Below, piece by piece: positions 22,201 to 34,197 of a stretch of 64,000 bases of DNA. Source of the DNA: Henricia sp. BOLD:AAB3569 (taxonomy: Eukaryota; Echinodermata; Asteroidea; Spinulosida; Echinasteridae); contig JBBELK010000015.1 of assembly GCA_037783545.1 (NCBI GenBank), positions 62,001 through 126,000 of the forward strand, in the 5' to 3' direction. Numbering within the stretch: position 1 is the first letter of the stretch; each line of letters opens with the position of its first letter. Below the pieces are notes generated by a model. The model searched no databases. It was not told the origin of the DNA and saw only the letters and a list, made by a program, of their open reading frames with translations. The position numbers were made by a program, and so were the translations under genes.

Positions 22201-25200
22201 GATTCGGCTTCACAGCAAGGTTGGATACACTTTTTTTTGTATAGGCCGTTTCAGGAAATCTAATAAGATTTGAGGGTTGTTTTTACTTAGAGTATTTCTC
22301 CGAGTTTAAATGTGAAATTTTAAAACCCAGATTATTTGCAGCTTCCCATTGTCATGGTCTTAGATACTTGGCCTGCTCCATTATTTTGATGAATGAATAC
22401 AGTAATATATATCATGCACAGAGCATACGCAAGTAATCCATTTTTTAGTGCTTTCAAATTTGGTACAACTGAGTACACCGAGTATCTGAAACTATTACAC
22501 CAGGTAAAAATTACCCTGGTCAGAAGTGGATAGTGTGAAAAAGCAGTATGTAGTATGCTTCAAACAAACATAACGCCCAAATACATTGCACCATATGATA
22601 TTCAAACATGTTTCCAACCTCACAAACTAGCCTGTTATAGCACTTGATGAATAAATAGACATTTATCACGGTGCGGCCATCTTCCCTTTTCCCCTATTAA
22701 AATGAACGTAACCAAAGCAAGGCTTTGCCGAAATAAAATAGTTAGGCCCCGTGTTGAAAATGTTCATTGTGTGCATCACAATGACATGCGCGCGGTGCGA
22801 TCAAGAAAACACGCAGCGCGGACATTGATTCTCTCAAAACAACAACGGAAGACTGCACGCGCTATCGCACAAACACGCACACGCACTGATCATGCCCGAC
22901 ATGTACACATACTATGCAGTGGGGAACAAGACAAAGATGGACGCACCGTGATAAAGGTCTATAATGTGTGCTGCTAGTATGTGTTGGTTCATGTGTACCA
23001 ACTTTCTGATTTTGACTTTTGACCCCAGACACCCAGTCCACAGATTCCAGTATGCTAGGCTTCGGTGCTGAAACTGAGAATGCGGCGTTGGGTTTACTCC
23101 TAGCCCAGAGAAGTCTTAAGGAAAGGTCGGTAAACTCACTGGTCTTGCAAAACATGTTGGGTTTGACAACAGAAAGAAACAGAATATCTACTATACCTAA
23201 GCTGGCTAAAATTTGAGGGCAAGGGGATGTAGAGATGAGGGTCTGTCCATAAAAATAGGGGCCAAAGTGTGACATTTTGATGCATTTGTAAAAATGGCTT
23301 GGTCAAGTTACTATTTTTGGAAAGAATTCCGTTTACTGGTCGCCAATTATTCTCCTTATTATATAACCACAAATAACCACCAAAACGTCTTAATATTTTC
23401 AAGGAAATTGAATTTAGGAGTGAAAACAATTCAACAATTTCCTTGAAATAAACTTTTTCTGCCATGTTCCATAGACTTAACACACAGTAACCTAACACAT
23501 GGCAATTCAGTTCCTGTTCCTGTTCCTCTAACACTAGAACAAAACAGGAACAGGATATTTTTGAAAATAGGGAGGATAATATGTTGGGGCGGATGGGGAC
23601 TCCAAGGCATTTTTCAACTCCAACAATTACATTTCAAGTCTTTCTGAGCAGTTGCTTTCTAGAAAAGGTAGCGGCTGTTCTTACCCTCTTTATAGGATCT
23701 GTACTTTATCAATTAAAATTACATTATGAGTAAAATTTGTTAGCGACAGTTTTAAAATGTCCACTTACATTATTCATTTATTGAATCATTCTTGGCATGT
23801 TTTGGGTAATATCAACAGGTAAATGTGTTGTTCGATTCACAAGGCCATATTATTTATGTGCTGAGGGTAATTGTTCTTTAAAGCCTGGTATTTCAAACAA
23901 AAAAGAGCATGGAAAACAATAGAATTTTAAACTAGTTCCATTTATCAATTTACAGTTTGGAAAACACAATGGACCCAGGCACACCAGAAGATGTGCTGTC
24001 ATCATACCACGCCATGACAAATGGTTAGTTACTTCCAAAATTCAAAGAGGAAAGTTCTTTCTTGTTTAGTTGCCCCAATTTCATGACACTGTTTAGCCAA
24101 AAATATTATCATTTTTTTGCAAAAGAGAGAATTATTGAATATTTTATTGTCGTAGATGAACTGAAACAAGCCGTCCTTGCCATGATGAACAGGAATGACG
24201 ACTTACACGAGCAAAACAGGTGAGACTGTTTTGCCACAGGATTGTACGACAGAGTTGTGTTTAATAACAGTTTTCTGCCCAGTATTCAGACAAAATACTG
24301 GGCAAAAATGGCGGCACCCTTACTACAAGGCATTGCCACAGTTGCCATTATTTGTAAAGTTCATATACTGCTTTTCAGTGGGTCCTATTTCTTGGTCTTT
24401 TTGTAACAATGATGTTCTAGTTGCACTTGTTTAGCACAATGTCTTTTGTTTTTATGGGTGTACATGCATTAAAGGCCAGTGTATCATTTGCAATGACCCA
24501 ATTTTGTTTTTCATGAGTTGACAAGAAAAACCTTACTCAAAGTGTTGATAGCGATGGTATCAAACTCTACATGAATTTATTTCCGTCCAAAATGGTATTT
24601 CATGTTGGAAATTGACAACCGAAGGTGGTTTTACCATTCACTTGTACACAAAATCCATATATAGATTTTCAAAGTTTTCTGAAGCATTGATGCATCTATG
24701 TAGCTAACATTTCTTCAGGCTAGTTTACCAACATTCTTCCTTAGATATGTTACACTCTTATTCCATGAATCTGTAAAAAGTGTTATCTTGCAAATGATAC
24801 ATAGGGCCTTTAAATGCCATATCCACAACAATTGAGATAATGATGTCGGTACATTCTCGATTACTGGTCCTAAACATTTGTCCAAAAGATTATTGGCAAA
24901 CTGCGTTATATCCCGAAAAAAACATAACTGTTTTACCTACTGGAATTTGCCATTACCTGTAGTGCTTATAAAATGACAGTTTTCTTAAAAAATTGATATA
25001 CAGCATTTTACAATGAAAATCTTCACATGTACTTCTCTCTTTTGCCTCAATGCTCACATTTTTACCAAACTGATTATGCTAGAGGAGGAACTTTATGCTG
25101 ATATGTGTTTTTCTTTTTTAAACATGTCCTCTCTAGGTCTTTACGTAGCCTTATAGACGGTGAGATGGAACACACGGTCAACATCCGAGGGCAGTTAGAG

Positions 25201-28200
25201 GAACTGAAATGCAGCAGTACAGAGACGGAGGAGAAATTACTCACTCAAAATGGAGCTCTTACAAGGTAATCAAGGAAATACTTCTGCTAGTTCCTTCGGT
25301 TTTCATTTCTAGAATCTAAGTAAAACAAAATTTCCCAACTTTCAAAATTAACTCCTGGAAATTACTATTGTGCTTAGCATATCAAAATCAGGGATGTGAA
25401 ATGTTTGATTTATAACAGATTTTTACTTTTTATTTAGTGAGCAGCGCAGGTTTTATTTTCCTTTTTTTTCTCTCTGTAAGCTTGAAAAGAGCGCAAATTC
25501 TGGTGGCCAAGTGCCATGACACTTTGTACTTGTCTTGTGGTCGTGTGTGTGCATGATTGTATGCAGACATTGATGGACATTGTTTTTTGGTCCATCTTCA
25601 TCGACAATGTTGCTGAAACAATTCTTCTCTTTTTATCCATCTCATCAATTAAAGCACTTATCTGAAAACAAATTGATTCTTATGAACATGGAGAATGATA
25701 GTTAAAATGCTATTGGCATTGCACAATGCTAAATTCCGACTTGCACTTTTATACTGCTGTATGGACTAACACAATAATTGCCTTTTTTCAATATACATGC
25801 AAACTGTGTGTGTTCAAGTGCGCACTTGAGTGATCGCAAAAGCGCCCCAATTATATAGTGTTTTGTTTTTTGCCTACAGAGAAAACGAGGTGCTGAAACA
25901 TCAACTGAAGAAGTACGTTGGTGCTGTACAGATGCTGAGGCGGGATGGATCCCAAGCCATTGAAGGTTAGTCTTGCTTTTTGCCAGAATAGGTCGGAATG
26001 TCCATTCTGACTAAAACAAAAAGCTAGGCCCCCTATTGTGGGTGTGCCCGCTTTGAAAGGCAAAAAACACCCCCTAACCCGCAAAATCTGAAAGCGCTTA
26101 CAAAAATGGTGCGAGTAACTCGTCAAAGAATATTGTCACAGCATTTCCGATTACCAAAGTGGTGCCCGGAGACTCATTCGCCGCAATATTTACAGGATAT
26201 ATAGGTCTTTATTTAGAAAAAAAACAGGGAGAGAGCCTACTTTGGGAGCGTGTATTCTGAAGGGGGCCTATAGACCGTATCAATTATCCGCCATTTCGTG
26301 GGGCACCTTTTGTTACTTAAACCGTTCAACAATGAAAGCACATTATGTGCAATCATGCATGTCCTCAAGGAACAAGGAAACTGCCTCAAGAAATTTGGAA
26401 CACATGGGTTACAGAGTGACCCTTCCCCCATCCCCCGGGTCACAAACGGGTCACAAACGAGTCACACACGGGTCACAAATGTTTGAGATGTAGAGTAATA
26501 TGCTATTTTTGGCTTTTGTCAAACAGGTCTTCCAGGCATTCGAGCCAATGAACCCCAACCTCCAATACCTGAGCCCAAACCAGGGCTCATACAAAGGTAA
26601 GCTATTTTTCAGAGACTGTAAAACTGAAATATGCTGTTGACTTTGGGAAAAAACACATTCTATTCTGATCAATGTCGGTTACATATGGGTCTTTCCACAG
26701 TAAAGGGGGCATTTTGGCAACACAGACCATATTTTCGAGGAAATACCTTTGTCTGGTCTCAAAATAAAAGAAATAAGTTTAAGTTGTTCTGAAGAGATAA
26801 CTTAGGCCCAAAAAGGGTTACGAATAGTGTGACACCATGCCTTTCTAAAAACCCTGTGTACAAATTTCCAATATACGTATGCTCGTAACCGGGACGGACA
26901 CTTGTGTTACATTTCACGGAAAAAGACACAAAAATTGCACAAAAAAAAAAAAGGTTAACTGAGAATTCAATGACAAAGATGCATGGTTTTCTTAAATAAC
27001 TTAGAGTTATGAACATACTGAGTTACGATTTGTAGGGATTTCTTCACTCCTTCAAATTTGTAACTTGTTTCAGAAATTGGCTAAAACATCATATGTAACT
27101 AGTCATGTAGTTGCTTGCTTGCTTGATGTGCATGGTGACCAAAAAAATGCCACCCACAAATGCATTACTACATTGTCGTTGGTGACATTCTTTGGGGGTC
27201 ACGCTGTATAAACTTGTTTGTCAAGTCGAATAGAAATATGGACAAATGTCCTTGAGTTTGTGAAATCTGGATGCACCGGGATTCAAACCGCCGACCTTCT
27301 GCTTAACGTGCAGATGCCCTACCAATTGGGCTATGAAGCCAACTGGTGGTCTTGAAACACGGTAATGCAGTTGTTCCTCACCGATTGAGATTGGCTATCA
27401 CATGAGCTTAACAAGCCCTACAGAGGAATAAACCCTCGTTAAGTCTTTAGTTACACATTGAAAAACAAACAACAGATTCTGGTTTGCTTGACATCTAATG
27501 CATCGCAAGCATTTATCTTGCTCTTTTGAATTCCCCCAGTGAAGTGGAACAGTATCAAAACAAGCTCATCCAAGTAGCTGAGATGCACGGGGAGTTGATG
27601 GAATTCAACGATTACCTTAGCAGACAGCTTAAAGTGCGAGATAACGTCATCCGAAGGCTGCAAGAAGAATTAGTGGACCTTAGGGGACCTGTGAGTACAT
27701 GCATGCATGCGACAATTACAAATGTTGGTATTAGGCTTTTGCAAACTACCGCACACGTGTGTAAACTGTCATAGATTGGGAGTCAAAATAAAAGGCATCT
27801 CACTGGTGTTTTGATGTGCCTCTGCATTTAAAAAGGCACAACACGCAATTGCTGAATTGTGACGTGATTTAATTTGACTCCTAAAACGGCACAAAAAAAT
27901 GCACATGTGCATGGTCTGCACAAGCCCAATACATACAGTGTACATACTATTTGTGTACTGTTTATGCATGCTGCTAGCTGACATAGTAAGAGCGCCCTCT
28001 ATAGACTACTAGGTTGCGTGCTGGCATGTACTCGTGTTAACACGAGAATACTCCTGCGCGCGCGAACGGCAAGATTAACGACACTCGGATCAGTGAGAGT
28101 ATGCTCTCGGTACTTCCCAACAAATGGGGAGTGTGCTCTTACTCCTGACGAGTGTCATGTGATTTGTACGAAGATGGCGGAATATAGATTTTATTTTTTG

Positions 28201-31200
28201 TGAATTTGCTAAACGTGTCAACTGGATAACTGAAACAACAACTCACTAAGGTTTGTTTTACACGGTATCAAAGGTTCTCACGACTTACGGTCCGTATTTT
28301 CTTCAGTTTCTTGTGAGCAGTGGAACGGCGTTTTTTGTGTAGTCACGGCAAGAGACGGCCATCTTGACTGATGGCCATTTGTGCATGTGGACTGTGGACT
28401 TGCCATTTGCGTAATATGACCCGAGTGCAATGCGCACGCATTACTCCGGAGTAGCGAGAACTGCACGCCCGAACGCAGTCCTGAAGTGTCTAGGCATTTG
28501 CTGGTGATCTGAAATATCCATTGCTAAAGCGCAGGGAAACAGATGACTAATTTTAAACATTGGCAATACACAAATGGTGACATTTTCACTTTAGTACTTT
28601 GTGAAAACATTGCCTTTTTTTCTTTTAACAGTTACCACGTGACCAGATTGGTATTGTGGGAATGCTAAACGCTGGCAATGAAAAGTAAGTACTGTTGGGT
28701 TTGACGTGAAATAAAGAAAGTATTTTTGTTGTGATTGTGCAGATCAACTGTAGACCATTCCCATGGTCCATTCACTTGGCCTTACTGATTGATGTTGCTA
28801 TAGCAGTCATCACCAAGGATGGGAAGGTTGTACTAACTTGAGATAATAACTTAACTCGAGCCTGACTAGAGTCACATGCTGACTTGCTTCTTGTCAGTAG
28901 AGTGAATTATTCTACTCGACTCATGTCTTCGCAATTTTCCCATGGGTGTTGAGATTTTGATACCATAAGTGACCGGCTCCAGCAAAACCCAATACTTGTG
29001 ATGAAAATTCAAAATTGGTATCAGCTTAGTGTGCATACAAAAAGGTATCTTTTAAAACATGTTTGAGGAAATTCTGATAATTTTTGGCGAAGTTATGACC
29101 AAATAAAGTATGACAGATCAGAAAAAGTGAAATGGAGCTATTGGTCTTTAAAGTTTGACAAACTAGTTGATTATTTAATTTTGTCAATAATATGAGGAAT
29201 TTTGAGACAGTTCAAACAACAAAACAAATCTTGAATGTATCCCGATGTTGATTCTGCCTAATTTTCAAGTTGGTCCCAGAGGCCATTTTTTAAGGTTGTG
29301 GGCCCATATCACGTAATGGGAAATGCCGAGAAGCGTCGGGTTTTGCCAGAGTCGGTCACATATGTTAAAAGACTGAATTCGAACTGAATCAAATCACTTG
29401 CCTAAAAGGCTAAATGACTCGAGCCTACTCGTGTCGGTGACTGACCTTTATAATGGTGCGGCCATCTTCTCTTTTCCCCTATTAAAATGAATGTAACGAA
29501 AGCGAGGCTTGCCGAATTAAAATAGTTTGGCCCCGTGTTGAAAATGTTCATTGTGTACATCATAATGACATGCGCGCGGTGCGATCAAGAAAACGCGCAG
29601 CGCGGACATTGATTCTCTCAAAACAACAAGGGAAGACTGCACGCGCTATCGCGCAGACACGCACACACACACAAGATCATGCCTGACACGTACAAGTACT
29701 ATGCAGTGGGGAACAAGACAAAGATGGATCCACCGTACCACCTCAACATTTTTGAAGAAACTAAAATTGTGAAACATATCCAAACTTTCTTGCCGTTTCG
29801 ACTCAAGAACTTGACATTTGTAATCATTTTCTTTTTTTCCTTTAGTGAATCAATTTCATCCAACCAACGAGCCTTAGTCAACATCTGGATTCCCTCAGCA
29901 TTTCTCAGGGGAAAGGGCGGCGATGCCTACCATGTTTATCAGGTACGGTTAAACTTCTGACAAACATTGGGCATGCCTATTAAAGGAAGGGACAGCACTT
30001 ACAAAGGGTTGCCTAATTATGTACGCTTCATGTAAGTCGCCATCTTTTGCAGTTCGACGCTCGGACTTGAGAGGGCGTGAATCAGGACACAACAGATTTT
30101 TACATACTTCACGGTGTATTGGAGTCGGGGGGGAAAACATGGCATCAATCTTGACGTCATCCATGCAATCATTGCATGGTTGACGTCATCATCCCTTTTC
30201 AAAATTTTAAGTATGGTGCTAGCTGAAAATGTGTGCTAATGTTACCGTTATTTCACAGCCGCTGCATGGTTAGGCATGCACGTACTTGAAAACAGGCATT
30301 GTTGCGTCACCGGTGTTAGCAAATTTTGCTCTGAAGCAAGCAAACGTTTAGCAGTGCTTAAGGTTACGGTCTCCATGAAATAGCCGGAGCCTCCGTTAGC
30401 ACAAAATCGGCTGCTAAACAGCTCCATGAAATTGGCCCCTGGTCACAACCACATTGATATTCTCCCAGTTTTTCTCTCACCCCATATGTTTGGCCTTGTA
30501 ACACAAGATGACCAATTTCTCAAACGAGCCTGTTCTATACTTTGTAGATCTACGTCAGAATCCGTGATGAGGAGTGGAACGTCTACAGGAGGTACACAGA
30601 GTTCAGGGAGTTACATCTGACAATACGTAAGAACAACGCCATCATCAATACGTTTGACTTTCCTCCCAAGAAAGCTGTAGGAAACAAGGTGAGATATAAA
30701 TGTGATCCGCTCTGCAAAAACAGGCTCTCAAGTCACGCAGGCTAGGTCGAGTTTTTGCAACTATAACGAGAAATCTGTGGCAGATCTACGCTCATTAAAA
30801 TACAATAACACAATGGAAATTCTGGCGGTGCCTGGAATGTCCGTGTTCTGCCTGGAATTTTCATTGTATTTTTTTTTTTAATGAGTGTGGATCTGCTGCA
30901 GAGTTCTTCTTATGGTCACGAAAACTCGACCCAGCTTGCACGACTTACAGGCAAAAAGCCGTTATAAATGTGAGTGTGTGTGTACGCACCTTGCGTATGT
31001 GGTGTGGACTCGAAACCCATTCAAGTCCACAATTTGCGGGGAAAAGTGACGGATTGTGGACTTGCACTCGTTCGCTCAAGTCCACAGTCATGTTGTCCAA
31101 ACTTGGGAAAAGGGGTTAGGGTAGGGGCGGAGGGTTAAAAAAAAGGTTAGGGTTCAGGAGTAAAGTTTAGAAACATGGATTAGGAAAAAATTGGGGTGGA

Positions 31201-32518
31201 TGAGGGAAGAATTTGGAGAAAACAACGATTTTCCGACCAATTCTCTTAAGTGCACGAATACAAAGAAACGTCCACAGTGCGTACGTAATGCGCGACTGTG
31301 TGGTTTAGTGGGTGTGAAGCATGTCTCACAATCAGGAGGTTGTTGGTTCAGATCCAATGATGGAATTTCAAGCACTAGTTGGGGAGCTATTAAGGGAATA
31401 CCACAATCTAAGTGCTGTTTAGTAGGTGGTCTTTTTGTACAAATACATGATTTTCATGGAGGAATTTGAAAGGGTCTTTATTAACAGGTGGTCTTTCTGT
31501 GCAGGTGGTTGCTAAGACATGTTGGTACATTGTATTATGATTTCATGACTCGCAAGTAAAAATACTTAAATCCTTCTCCCTGTTACGCTCCAATGCAACA
31601 CAGAGAGAAAAATTGGGTTCATAGGGAAAACCTTAGGGAATATACCACTGTGCCTTAGCCTAATAGCTTCAGAGGTCTCGGGTTCGAATCCTGATAAGGC
31701 CCTTGCGATTTTTCTCTCATTTTTCTCACACATTCTTGTCGTTAAACCAGTTTATTGCTTTCTAACTTTCTCATCAGGATTCCAAGTTTGTGGAGGAACG
31801 CAGGAAGAAACTACAACATTACATTCGATGTGTGGTCAACTTCTACGTTGATAATACCAATGAATTAACGGAGAACCCATGCAAACAAACACTACTCCGT
31901 GTCTTGCCTTTTTTCATGTAAGTGGGATCATTTCAGTACTCCACATTTTGGTACTTTTTTTGCGCTTTGGCCTCATCGAATCATGGTTTTCGGCAAAATT
32001 AGCTAAGATCGGTACGTGCCATCAAGTGTGTTTTTCATGTAAGTGGGATCACTTTGGAATGCCGCATTTCGGATTTTTTTATTAGCTTTATAAATCTCAA
32101 CGCTCAAAGTGTCTCCACCCAAAATATTTAATACAGTGACCCAAACTATTTGGCTATAGACCCCTTGCACGGGCGGCCATGACAGGGGGCAGTCACATTA
32201 TCATGCACGAGTAGGCACTTTGTGAATCTATTGCCACATCATTTAAATATGAAAACCTGCCGCTGGTGCAAAAGGTCTAAGATACCTCAGTACTGAAGTA
32301 TAGTAATATCTTGGTGTGTACGGACATGAGACTTAATTGTGCCATTCATAAGCTTCTTAAGGTTTAAGCCTCATATTTTCACAACTCTGTTTTGCTTTTT
32401 TGTTTGCCCCAGGGATGAACCAACTAGAAAGCGAGCTCGAGCATCGAGTGTCAAGACCAACAAACTAGTAGCTGGTCGCAAACAAGCCCCCGAAACGCTC
32501 ACGTATGATGGATTATGA
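16269..32518 (+). CDS. SNX29: Sorting nexin 29 (RUN domain, coiled coil, PX domain), complete coding sequence, 938 aa
   Basis: Predicted peripheral membrane trafficking protein: the RUN domain is a small-GTPase effector fold and PX binds phosphoinositides. Exons: 16247-16468 (ATG 16269), 17095-17153, 17752-17926, 18492-18624, 20546-20651, 21278-22219, 23029-23125, 23956-24023, 24156-24219, 25137-25265, 25880-25965, 26527-26596, 27540-27690, 28632-28684, 29846-29942, 30548-30688, 31778-31917, 32413-32518. They sum to 2817 nt with all phases closing. The start is supported by an in-frame TGA at 16254-16256 and by G at -3 and +4. RUN stretch: LDAVKQCQVRFGGR, SDSRVSCLCAQFEAVL, HELQRYMSLKHI. Exon 6 is 942 nt, opens with a Lys/Arg run as in human SNX29, and is Ser/Thr/Gln-rich and probably disordered. 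Exons 9-13 look coiled-coil. PX spans about residues 784-900, with RRYTEF at 824-829 and FPPKKAVGNK. Human SNX29 is 813 aa; the extra length is in the disordered exon. Confidence 0.95.
16640..17054. mobile_element. Family G palindromic element downstream of SNX29 start exon
   Basis: Same family as 15779-16180: atggtattttttccgtatac at left and tatacggcgaaaaatacct at right, with agatatacttcccactt and complement. Ends 40 bp before exon 2 (17095). Confidence 0.8.
17171..17518. repeat. Near-perfect 63-bp inverted repeat just after SNX29 exon 2
   Basis: Arms 17171-17233 and 17456-17518: atgatggcaagcttcacgga, aggaatgcaacaaaggagtg and tggggtcagaat against their complements, almost without mismatch, separated by about 220 bp of AT-rich sequence. 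Confidence 0.9.
17975..18430 (+). repeat. Family E dispersed repeat, long copy
   Basis: Contains gagatgtaacatatttta, gacaaggctgactgtacca, gaggcaggatgcgccactc and further blocks also found in order at 38300-38690. In a SNX29 intron. Confidence 0.7.
18960..20540. other. SNX29 intron, nothing recognised
   Basis: AT-rich, with poly-A/T runs and a short C-rich patch (19070-19090). I see no coding exon, RNA gene or clear repeat copy in this window. Confidence 0.5.
20680..20860 (+). repeat. Family M dispersed AT-rich repeat
   Basis: ataccgagcaataaac, gcaaattttcagttt, tcaaaatttgaaaa, tgactgc and ctgtgtgctgaaa also occur at 61750-61930 and partly at 12690-12830. Confidence 0.65.
20887..21135. mobile_element. 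Family H palindromic MITE
   Basis: Arms share gtggaagcaatgtgcgtgcg, gcgttgtgtgtgtc and complements; the middle has cctattggtgaactaaac. Flanked by tgacgtcattttgggagt and a gacccctttcgaacacg-type end in reverse. In a SNX29 intron. Confidence 0.85.
22657..22960 (+). mobile_element. Family I MITE, 304 bp, CACGGTGCG terminal repeats
   Basis: Ends agacatttatcacggtgcg and cgcaccgtgataaaggtct, extended by catctt/aagatg. The second copy at 29443-29736 is highly similar. Both are in SNX29 introns, same orientation. Confidence 0.85.
24277..24303. repeat. Perfect 10-bp hairpin in a SNX29 intron
   Basis: gcccagtatt, loop cagacaa, aatactgggc. Located about 60 bp after the exon 9 donor. No known function. 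Confidence 0.6.
24469..24823 (+). mobile_element. Family C element with both TTAA ends
   Basis: Begins TTAAAGGCCAGTGTATCATT and ends caaatgatacatagggcctttaa; the terminal repeat is about 20 bp. In a SNX29 intron; the best end-to-end copy of the family. Confidence 0.8.
26266..26395. mobile_element. Family L MITE, right-truncated and in opposite orientation
   Basis: Starts tatagaccgtatcaatta, then gccatttcgtggggcacctt, ttacttaaaccgttcaacaa and gcatgtcctcaaggaacaa; it matches the reverse of 12466-12617 and the far arm is lost. Confidence 0.75.
26685..26925 (-). mobile_element. Family B element, one arm only
   Basis: Reverse-oriented copy of the right half of 2044-2380: ctttccacagtaaag, tttggcaacacagacc, gaagagataacttagg, ccaatatacg and gtaaccgggacgg. 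In a SNX29 intron. Confidence 0.8.
27225..27345 (-). mobile_element. tRNA-Asn(GTT)-like SINE
   Basis: Minus strand: A-box AGCCCAATTGGTAGGGC, anticodon stem TCTGC/GCAGA around loop ACGTTAA (GTT), degenerate B-box GGTTTGAATCC. The adjoining body (gacaaatgtccttgagtttg, aaatctggatgca) is repeated at 45570-45676. Confidence 0.65.
28031..28046. repeat. Perfect 16-bp palindrome
   Basis: ctcgtgttaacacgag, in a CG-rich patch of a SNX29 intron (28010-28160). Could be a dimeric binding site or chance. Confidence 0.5.
29443..29736 (+). mobile_element. Family I MITE, second copy with eroded tips
   Basis: Matches 22657-22960 across its length (gccccgtgttgaaaatgttc, gacatgcgcgcggtgcgatc, tatgcagtggggaacaagac). 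Ends about 110 bp before the first PX exon (29846). Confidence 0.85.
30215..30440. repeat. Degenerate palindromic repeat ending in gaaattggcccc
   Basis: Ends gctaaacagctccatgaaattggcccc, the same terminal word as 34198-34383 and related to 36778/37496. In a SNX29 intron. Confidence 0.55.
30745..30950. mobile_element. Family F palindromic MITE
   Basis: Inverted arms from ggtcgagtttttgcaactat to catggtcacgaaaactcgacc-type ends (tatggtcacgaaaactcg at right); the centre contains tgcctggaatgtccgtg. In a SNX29 intron, just after the first PX exon pair. Confidence 0.8.
31285..31467 (+). mobile_element. tRNA-derived SINE-like repeat
   Basis: tRNA-like head with A-box-like tggtttagtgggtgtg and B-box GGTTCAGATCC (31285-31355), followed by gagctattaagggaatacca and cttttttgtacaaatacatg-type sequence that recurs at 34036-34117. 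Confidence 0.55.
31655..31705 (+). repeat. tRNA-like B-box fragment
   Basis: tagcctaatagcttcagagg and the perfect B-box GGTTCGAATCC with tgataaggccc following. The 5' half is too degenerate for a tRNA. In a SNX29 intron. Confidence 0.4.
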
Positions 32519-32754
32519 GTTAGTACAAGTTTCCCCACTTCGGCTTTGATTAGACACAGTACTACAGACACAGACAAAGGTACAACGTTTTTAGTTGGTA
32601 TTGGGGGGCGGGGGGCGGTGCGGCATAAAACTAAACGTTCATACACGACAGAGACTGAAAACAGTCTATCTCAGGTCACAGAGTTGCATCCTGACTTTCC
32701 CTAATTTACGTAATTGACGTGTAAATTTGTTTGTTATGTACATCAACACTCGCA

Positions 32755-32863
32755 ATGTCAGGGATGTGATTTGGTCCAGTTTTTCCCGGAATAATCTTTG
32801 TCACAAACCAATAAGACAAAAGAAAGTTCCGGAAAAAAACGGAACAATCACATCCAGGCAATG
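32755..32863. repeat. Small palindrome in SNX29 3' region
   Basis: Arms aatgtcagggatgtgatttg and caatcacatccaggcaatg, with cccgga/tccgga inner blocks; about 110 bp overall. Confidence 0.65.
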
Positions 32864-33628
32864 TGTTATCAAAGTTGAATGACGTCATTCATTCTTTTGG
32901 AGGAGATATATTTCTTTTTATTATTTTCTTTTTTTTAGTTCTTACATTTTCTTAGAGCTAAACCCCAAATTTATAGTGCAGACTGAGCAGTACTTATTTG
33001 CACAGTGCCTGACTTTAACAAATCTGGCCACCATTGTAAATAATATTTTTTACTTTTTTGCATTGCAATAACTTTTTATGGCTAATTAAAACCTCGGGTG
33101 CACAAATAAAATGCCTTTATGAGCCTGCCATACGAGTTAACGTGCTGTGTTTTACAAATAGTATAATGTAATGTGCAATTGCTTATTAAATCATTCAAGA
33201 TAGAAGTCTCCTAAATGTGTGTCTCTGGTTACATACCAATTTCAATTTGAAAGTACTGGTCAATTTATTGGTTTCCTGCCAGTGGTAAGTTAAGGAACAA
33301 AAAGCGCAATTTATGAAACTTGTATGTGATGTCAAAGTTTACAAATCACAAATGTTTGCCCCCTAACATATCCATAGTGGATTTTCTTCAAAAGATACTT
33401 TGGATTTTCTGTTTTTTATTTACTTATGTTTTGAGATATTGTTTCTTAGCACAGATGGCATATCTATAACAGAGACTTTATTGTAAATTAATTCAAGAGG
33501 CTTCATCAAGTATTTTATATTTTCGTTTTTTAATTTGCTATAGGGAATAAATTTGTAGTTGGCCGATTCTAAATTGTACATTTAAAATTAGATAGGGATT
33601 TGGAAATTTACAAAATCTGGGAAAAAAT

Positions 33629-33700
33629 GTGGGGGAGGGGCGTGGGATGGGGGAGGTGGAGGGGCATTGGGTGGGGGAGGGGCATTGGGTGGGGGATCAT
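33629..33700 (+). repeat. G-rich tandem run in SNX29 3' region
   Basis: Repeats of gggtgggggaggggcatt with many GGGG tracts. If it is within the SNX29 3' UTR, the mRNA strand is the G-rich one and could form a G-quadruplex. Confidence 0.7.
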
Positions 33701-33942
33701 TTGATTGAACATATCTTTGTTACTGTATTTTTAGCATTGTATGTTATATCTTACCTATGCATTTCCCTTACAGTAATGCATTTGTGGGATGATCGAGCAG
33801 CACAACATAAATTCAACATGTCTCGTTTATGGTCCGTGTTACTGGTAGAGAGTTGGTTGTTCTATTGAACAACCAACTTATAATGAAGGTATGACAGGAT
33901 TGATAATTGAAAGATTAATTTAGAAACACGAGAAAATTGCAG

Positions 33943-34016
33943 TGCCCCGACTGGGATTCGAACCCAGGTCCTTGGCTTACATGGCCAATTGCTCTACCAA
34001 CTGAGTTATCTGGGCA
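33943..34016 (-). tRNA. tRNA-Thr(TGT)-like sequence, U33 missing
   Basis: Cloverleaf: acceptor GCCCAGA/TCGGGGC (6 of 7 pairs), D-arm around AGTTGGTA, anticodon stem TTGGC/GCCAA with loop CATGTAA, T-arm CTGGG/CCCAG with loop TTCGAAT. Stems are good, but the universal T before the anticodon is A, arguing for a pseudogene or SINE head. Confidence 0.45.
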
Positions 34017-34035
34017 TCTCGCCGGAGCACCGGAG

Positions 34036-34117
34036 CTATTAAGGGAATACCACAATCTATGTGCTGTTAAGTAGGTGGTCTTTTTGTACAAATACATGAT
34101 TTTCATGGATGAATTTA
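34036..34117 (+). repeat. Copy of the 31383-31467 repeat
   Basis: agctattaagggaataccac, aatctatgtgctgtt and tacaaatacatgattttcat nearly identical to 31385-31460. Directly abuts the tRNA-like sequence on its left. Confidence 0.75.
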
Positions 34118-34197
34118 AAGTGGTCTTTCCAACAATGCAGTGGGGCAAATCCATGCCGACCAATTGGCTACACTGATGGCCTATCGTGAAGAGATCG

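Noticed and set aside
22862-23275. 137-codon minus-strand ORF
   Set aside because: Antisense to a SNX29 exon and part of a MITE; no recognisable family.
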